Below, in pieces: positions 60,266 to 64,000 of a DNA stretch of 64,000 bases. The DNA lies in contig NZ_JARXRN010000016.1 in NCBI RefSeq assembly GCF_029888045.1, forward strand, positions 449,159 to 513,158. Direction: 5' to 3'. The notes beneath the pieces are model-generated. The model was not told the origin of the DNA, did no database searches, and worked only from the letters and a program-made list of their open reading frames with translations. How positions within the stretch are numbered: position 1 is the stretch's first letter; each line of letters begins with the position of its first letter. The translations under genes and the position numbers were made by a program. The DNA is from Luteimonas rhizosphaericola. Lineage in GTDB: Bacteria > Pseudomonadota > Gammaproteobacteria > Xanthomonadales > Xanthomonadaceae.

Positions 60266-60282
60266 GCGTGGCACTGCCACGC
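60266..60282. repeat. 7-bp-stem hairpin
   Basis: GCGTGGC-ACT-GCCACGC forms a perfect 7-bp stem with a 3-base loop, 17 bases beyond repeat copy 2. Another palindrome of the same spacer. Confidence 0.6.
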
Positions 60283-60447
60283 GTCCGCGCGAACGCACGG
60301 GGCGCTGCGCCGGGCCGGACCGCGCAGCGGCCCTGACCGACCGGCGAGTGATCCCCGGCCGCCAGGACGTGGCGTCCGTCCGGAGCACGGACCAACGCCG
60401 CCGTTTCCTGGCCACAGACGTCGGATGCTGCGCATGCCCGGTCGCGA

Positions 60448-61146
60448 TCATGCGGTCAGCGCATACACCACGATGTTCACCGCGAACTTCGTGTTGTCCT
60501 CGGCCAGGAAGCGCTTGTTGCGCCAGTCGTAGTCCCATTCGCAGCCGTAGTCCTTGTTGCTGTAGAGCACGCCCAGGCGACCGTCGATCGAGATGCCTTT
60601 GAGGTAGTCGTGCACCAGGTCGTCGCCCCAGCCGTTGAGTTCGAAGCTGGTCGCCGGCGGTCCGTCCGGAAAGCGGAAGAAGCTGCTGTAGAGCGGATGG
60701 CTGTTCGGGATCTTCGCCAGCGCGCGCGGGCCGAAGATCGAGGCCATCTGCGCCTCGAACGACTTCGCGAACAGGCCGTCGATGTCGTGGTTGCAGTCGT
60801 CGACGAACACGAAGCCGCCGTTGCGCACGTAGCGCTCGAAGTTGCGTCGCTCGGCCGGGTTGAACTCCACCAGCTTGTGCCCGGACAGGTAGCAGAACGG
60901 CGCCGACAGCATCTTCGGGTCGGCCAGGTCCAGCACGTGCTCCTCCGGGTCCACGCGCATGCCGGTGTAGTCGATCAGCGACGTGACCAGGTTCGACGGC
61001 ATGCGCGCGTCCACGTCCCAGTCGCCCGAGTCGTAGCGCAGGCGGGTGAACCAGAAGTCGTAGCGTCCCGACTGCGCCCGCAGCGGCGGCAGCGCCAGCA
61101 GCGCGGCGCCACCGAGCATCGCGCGCAGGAACTGCGCCCGGTTCAC
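60448..61146 (-). CDS. DUF4159 domain protein, exported
   Basis: 232 residues from the GTG at 61146 (VNRAQFLRAMLGGAALLALPPL), which opens a hydrophobic leader; a longer ATG frame to 61248 runs close to a strong hairpin and adds Arg/Pro-rich sequence. The DUF4159 pattern is clear: YDFWFTRLRYDSGDWDV, LADPKMLSAPFCYLSGHKLVEFNPAERRNFERYVRNGGFVFVDDCNHD, FRFPDGPPATSFELNGWGDDLVHDYLKGISIDGRLGVLYSNKDYGCEWDYDW. In other bacteria DUF4159 is found alone or fused to BatA-like N-termini beside MoxR/DUF58 genes, matching the neighbours. Function unknown; probably periplasmic. Confidence 0.88.
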   Translation of the reverse strand: MNRAQFLRAMLGGAALLALPPLRAQSGRYDFWFTRLRYDSGDWDVDARMPSNLVTSLIDYTGMRVDPEEHVLDLADPKMLSAPFCYLSGHKLVEFNPAERRNFERYVRNGGFVFVDDCNHDIDGLFAKSFEAQMASIFGPRALAKIPNSHPLYSSFFRFPDGPPATSFELNGWGDDLVHDYLKGISIDGRLGVLYSNKDYGCEWDYDWRNKRFLAEDNTKFAVNIVVYALTA

Positions 61147-61251
61147 GCCGGCGGCCTCGCGCACCGCCGCGCACGGGCGGCGAGGTCTGCGGACTGGGAC
61201 GGGGCGGGAGGGCTGGACATGCGGGATGCGGGCGGGGGCCTGCGCCACCCG

Positions 61252-61274
61252 GCCCTCTCCGCAGGGGAGAGGGC
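61252..61274 (-). repeat. REP-like hairpin between tldE and the DUF4159 gene
   Basis: GCCCTCTCC-GCAGG-GGAGAGGGC is a perfect 9-bp stem with a 5-base loop, 23 bases past the tldE stop. This CCCTCTCC/GGAGAGGG type is a common extragenic palindrome in GC-rich proteobacteria. It may reduce readthrough into, or stabilise, the message. Confidence 0.7.
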
Positions 61275-61297
61275 ATGGAGCGGTTGCGGAACGGCCG

Positions 61298-62632
61298 TCA
61301 GACCGCGTCCGACAGCGAGGTGAAGGTGAAATCGCGCAGCCGCATCGGCGGGATCATCATCGCGAAGTTCGACTCGTCGCCGCTCACCCGCACCGGCTTG
61401 CCGAGCTCGTCGATGTTGTTGAGCATGATCACCGGCGATTCGTTGAAGCGGAAGTTCTTGATCGGGTACCGGATCTGCCCGTTCTCGATATAGAACGTGC
61501 CGTCGCGGGTCAGGCCAGTGAGCAGCACGGTCTGCGGATCCACCATGCGGATGTACCAGGTGCGGGTGACCAGGATGCCGCGCTCGGTCTCGCGCACCAG
61601 GTCGGCAGTGGACTTGGTGCCGCCGGACATGATCAGGTTGCCCGGCATCGCCACGGCCTCCCTGCCCTGCTGCTGCGCCCAGTAGCGCGAGTACAGCATG
61701 TTGGCGACCTTGCCGTCCTGGATCACCGGCATGCGTTTGCGCGGCTGTCCCTCGTCGTCCCACGGCAGCACCGGCACGTCGGCATCGCCCGGGTCGGCCC
61801 AGATGTTGACCTGGGGGTCGTAGACCTGCTCGCCGATCTTGTTGCCGCCGCCCTTCTTCGACAGGAAGCTGCGGCCTTCGTCGGCCTGGCGCGCGTCGAA
61901 GAAGTACATCATGAACGAGATCAGGCCGGCGGCCGCGTGCGGTTCCAGCACGACGGTGTACTTGCCCGGCTCCAGCGCCCTGGCGTCGACCGACTCGCGC
62001 GCCTTGCGGATCGCGATGCCGACGTCGCGCGAGGCGTCCAGCCCGCCGATGTCGGTGACGTTGCGCCCCACCCAGCCCGAGCCGCGGCCGTCCTCGGTGC
62101 GCACGGTGCAGGTGTAGTCGGCGCTGGTGGCCGTCTGGTAGGCGAAGTTGCCGTTGCTGTTGGCGATCGCGGTGAACGACTGCCCGTCCTCCAGGAAGCC
62201 CGCGGCCACCAGGCCGGCCTCGCGGCAGGGCGCGATCGAATCGGCCGCCACCTGCGCACGCTGTTCCGGGGTGATGGCGGCGGTCGCCGCGCTGAAGGTG
62301 CGGGTCGCGGTGTAGGACTGCTTGCCGATCGCCGGCATGAACTCGGGGTTCTCCGGCGCCAGCTTCGCCAGATCCTCGGCGCGGCGCACCACGCGCTCGA
62401 GCGAGGCGTCGTCGAAGGCGTTGATGGTCGCGGTGCCCACGCGCTTGCCGAACGCGACGCTCACGCCCAGCTCGACGTCGTCGACGATGCCGCTGGTGGA
62501 CACGTTGTTCAGCGCGAAGCGGATGTTGCCGCTGGTGCCGCCGCTCAGGGTGGCCGTGCACTCGTCGGCGGTCGACAGCGCGATCACCTTGTCGAGGATC
62601 GCCTTGGCTTCGGCTTCGGTATAGATGCTCAT
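61298..62632 (-). CDS. tldE: TldD/PmbA family protein, TldE type
   Basis: 444 residues. TldD/PmbA family: SADYTCTVRTEDGRGSGWVGRN in the middle and the conserved C-terminal barrel (GGTKSTADLVRETERGILVTRTWYIRMVDPQTVLLTGLTRDGTFYIENGQIRYPIKNFRFNESPVIMLNNI). There is no HExxxH, so it is the non-metal subunit, as TldE (PmbA) is in the E. coli TldD/TldE protease. The pair cleaves unfolded peptides, with roles in microcin maturation and CcdA degradation. It is 22 bases after tldD. Confidence 0.9.
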   Translation of the reverse strand: MSIYTEAEAKAILDKVIALSTADECTATLSGGTSGNIRFALNNVSTSGIVDDVELGVSVAFGKRVGTATINAFDDASLERVVRRAEDLAKLAPENPEFMPAIGKQSYTATRTFSAATAAITPEQRAQVAADSIAPCREAGLVAAGFLEDGQSFTAIANSNGNFAYQTATSADYTCTVRTEDGRGSGWVGRNVTDIGGLDASRDVGIAIRKARESVDARALEPGKYTVVLEPHAAAGLISFMMYFFDARQADEGRSFLSKKGGGNKIGEQVYDPQVNIWADPGDADVPVLPWDDEGQPRKRMPVIQDGKVANMLYSRYWAQQQGREAVAMPGNLIMSGGTKSTADLVRETERGILVTRTWYIRMVDPQTVLLTGLTRDGTFYIENGQIRYPIKNFRFNESPVIMLNNIDELGKPVRVSGDESNFAMMIPPMRLRDFTFTSLSDAV

Positions 62633-62654
62633 GTAGTGGGATCTCCTGTGCCGG

Positions 62655-64000
62655 TCAGCCGAGCGAACGCGCGGTGTTGATGACGTTGATGCCGTTGAAG
62701 CGCGCCGTGCTCGAACCGTGCGACACCGCCGAGACCTGGCCCGGCTGGCCCTTGCCGTCGAAGAACGACCCGCCCAGGCGGTAGTCGCCCTCGTCGCAGA
62801 TCGCCGAGCACGCGTTCCAGAACTCCGGCGTGCGGATCTGGTAGGCCACGTCCTCGATCATGCCGGTGATCGCGCCGTTCTTGATCTCGTAGAACAGCTG
62901 GCCGCCGAACTGGGCGTTGTAGCGCTGCTGGTCGATCGAGAACGAGCCGTCGCCGATGATGTAGATGCCGTTCTCCACGTCCTTGACCATGTCGGCCACC
63001 GACAGCTTCTGCTTGCCGGCCGCCAGCGAGACGTTGGCCATGCGCTGGAACTGCACGCTCGACCAGGAATCGGCATAGCAGCAGCCGTCGGATTCGTCCT
63101 TGCCGACGATGTGGGCCTGGTCGCGGATGGTCTGGTAGTCGACCAGGATGCCGTCGGTCACCAGGTCCCAGCGCTTGCACTTCACGCCTTCGTCGTCGTA
63201 GCCGACCGCGCCGAGGCTGCCCGGCTGGGTCTTGTCGGCGAACAGGGTCACCAGGTCGCTGCCGTACTGGAAGCGCTCCTCGCGCTTGTCCAGGGTGGCG
63301 AAGCTGGTGCCGGCGTAGTTGGCCTCGTAGCCGAGCACGCGGTCGAGTTCGAGGGGATGGCCGACCGATTCGTGGATCGTCAGCCAGGTGTGGGAGGGAT
63401 CGAGCACCAGGTCGTACTTGCCGGGCTTGACCGACGGCGCCTTGAGCTTCTCCTGCGCCTGCTTCGCCGCGGCCACCGCGTCCTCGAGCATGTCGTAGGA
63501 CTGGCCGTAGTTGACCACGCCGTTGGGCGAGACGAACTTCTGGGTGCGGTCGCCGTCGAGGTATTCGTAGCCCAGGCCCATCGGCGCCGACAGCCCCTCG
63601 CGGGTACGGAACTTGCCGCTGGCCTTGTCGATCGCGGTCACCGTCATCGGCGCCCAGATGCGGTGCACGTCCTGGTCGATGTACGAGCCGTCGGTGGAGG
63701 CGAAGTACTTCTGCTCGTTGACCAGGAACAGGGTCGAATTGACGAAACTCGCGCCCGCGTTGATCGCCGCGGCGTTGACCGACAGCAGCAGGTCGACCTT
63801 GTCCTTGACCGGCACTTCCATCGCATTGCGGCGGATCGGCGTCTTCCACGCCACCTCGCCGTAGCCGGGCGCGGCCGCCAGCTGTACCGGCGCGGTCTGC
63901 ACCTTGGCGTTGGCCTTGGCGATCGCGGCCGCGCGGCGCGCCGCCTCGGCCACCGACTCGGGGGTCATGCCGCTGGTGGCGGCGAACCCCCAGGCGCCGT
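62655..64000 (-). CDS. tldD: TldD-type metalloprotease subunit (5' end outside window)
   Basis: The frame runs to base 64000 without a stop or a convincing start, so the N-terminus is missing; an upstream segment reads GAWGFAATSG before the internal Met at 63968. Visible: 448 residues. The metal site is HESVGHPLELDRVLG (HExxxH), matching TldD. The C-terminal barrel (GCCYADSWSSVQFQRMANVSLAAG, later SHGSSTARFNGINVINTARSLG) is typical. It is the active subunit of the TldD/TldE protease. Confidence 0.93.
   Translation of the reverse strand, partial: GAWGFAATSGMTPESVAEAARRAAAIAKANAKVQTAPVQLAAAPGYGEVAWKTPIRRNAMEVPVKDKVDLLLSVNAAAINAGASFVNSTLFLVNEQKYFASTDGSYIDQDVHRIWAPMTVTAIDKASGKFRTREGLSAPMGLGYEYLDGDRTQKFVSPNGVVNYGQSYDMLEDAVAAAKQAQEKLKAPSVKPGKYDLVLDPSHTWLTIHESVGHPLELDRVLGYEANYAGTSFATLDKREERFQYGSDLVTLFADKTQPGSLGAVGYDDEGVKCKRWDLVTDGILVDYQTIRDQAHIVGKDESDGCCYADSWSSVQFQRMANVSLAAGKQKLSVADMVKDVENGIYIIGDGSFSIDQQRYNAQFGGQLFYEIKNGAITGMIEDVAYQIRTPEFWNACSAICDEGDYRLGGSFFDGKGQPGQVSAVSHGSSTARFNGINVINTARSLG

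Larger units (their letters stand above)
59737..60447. other. 711-bp spacer rich in palindromes, no gene seen
   Basis: It separates moxR from the DUF4159 gene within an otherwise compact minus-strand cluster. Open frames here are short and contain repeat sequence. Visible structures: the hairpin at 59837-59857 (9-bp stem), a 54-base inverted pair (59847-59900 and 60196-60249), a 7-bp stem at 60266-60282 and an A8 tract near 60136. It must also hold the moxR promoter unless transcription runs through. Composition and palindromes look like a REP/BIME insertion. Confidence 0.6.

Noticed and set aside
60070..60602. Several 80-140 residue open frames in the moxR-DUF4159 spacer
   Set aside because: They consist mostly of palindromic repeat sequence and lack ribosome sites; no homology is recognisable.

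Overview
This is a roughly 70% GC bacterial chromosome segment. Gene content and style suggest a gammaproteobacterium of the Lysobacteraceae/Xanthomonadaceae (Lysobacter/Luteimonas-like): tight ATGA/GTGA operon overlaps, REP-like palindromes encoding the peptide SPRKRGST, a GguC-type pentose pathway, and a TldD-TldE-DUF4159-MoxR-DUF58 cluster. That placement is an inference from gene content; no rRNA is present to confirm it. I found no rRNA, tRNA, CRISPR array, prophage or transposase. Most annotated reading frames have strong family signatures.

Layout. 1-846 is the 3' end of parE (topoisomerase IV subunit B). 1.5-25.6 kb is an arabinose-furanoside utilisation region. Its minus-strand operon, in transcription order, is galM, L-arabinose 1-dehydrogenase, a FAH-family AraD1/GguC protein, a YtfQ-YtfR-YtfT-YjfF type ABC importer and a secreted GH43. 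Its plus-strand arm is a LysR regulator, L-arabonate dehydratase, a Tat-exported GH127 and, further on, a GH43 lipoprotein. Together these imply extracytoplasmic release of arabinofuranose, import, mutarotation, oxidation to arabonolactone/arabonate and dehydration, i.e. the non-phosphorylative (Weimberg/Dahms-like) route. A lactonase and an alpha-ketoglutarate semialdehyde dehydrogenase are not in the window. The two arms are separated by an unrelated block (11.85-17.8 kb): a 1250-residue MmeI-like combined restriction-methylation enzyme with a REP-like insertion, a small membrane protein, a lipoprotein, an L,D-transpeptidase and an MgtC-like protein.

23.6-38.4 kb holds mostly housekeeping genes: HutG-like amidohydrolase, glutathione reductase coupled to a DadA-like oxidoreductase, a DUF418 membrane protein, SlyD, two NlpC/P60 peptidases, a BASS-family transporter, an M16 protease pair with one catalytic and one inactive subunit, and a dicarboxylate symporter. 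38.7-45.2 kb holds a lipoprotein alkaline phosphatase and a polyhydroxybutyrate-degradation set (3-hydroxybutyrate dehydrogenase, patatin, PHA depolymerase), the last preceded by a CTGC-N3-GCAG palindrome. 45.3-52.2 kb is a mix of small regulators (PadR with a membrane sensor partner; ArsR with a cupin/DUF2867 fusion) and enzymes.

52.2-64 kb is a minus-strand cluster of envelope-associated genes of poorly known function: tldD (cut by the window end), tldE/pmbA, DUF4159, then after a 0.7 kb repeat-rich spacer moxR, DUF58, a BatA-like protein, a DUF4175-like protein and a large uncharacterised membrane protein, mostly with stop/start overlaps. It looks like an AAA+ chaperone plus VWA adaptor module coupled to a TldD/E protease. 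It is the most interesting functional unknown here.
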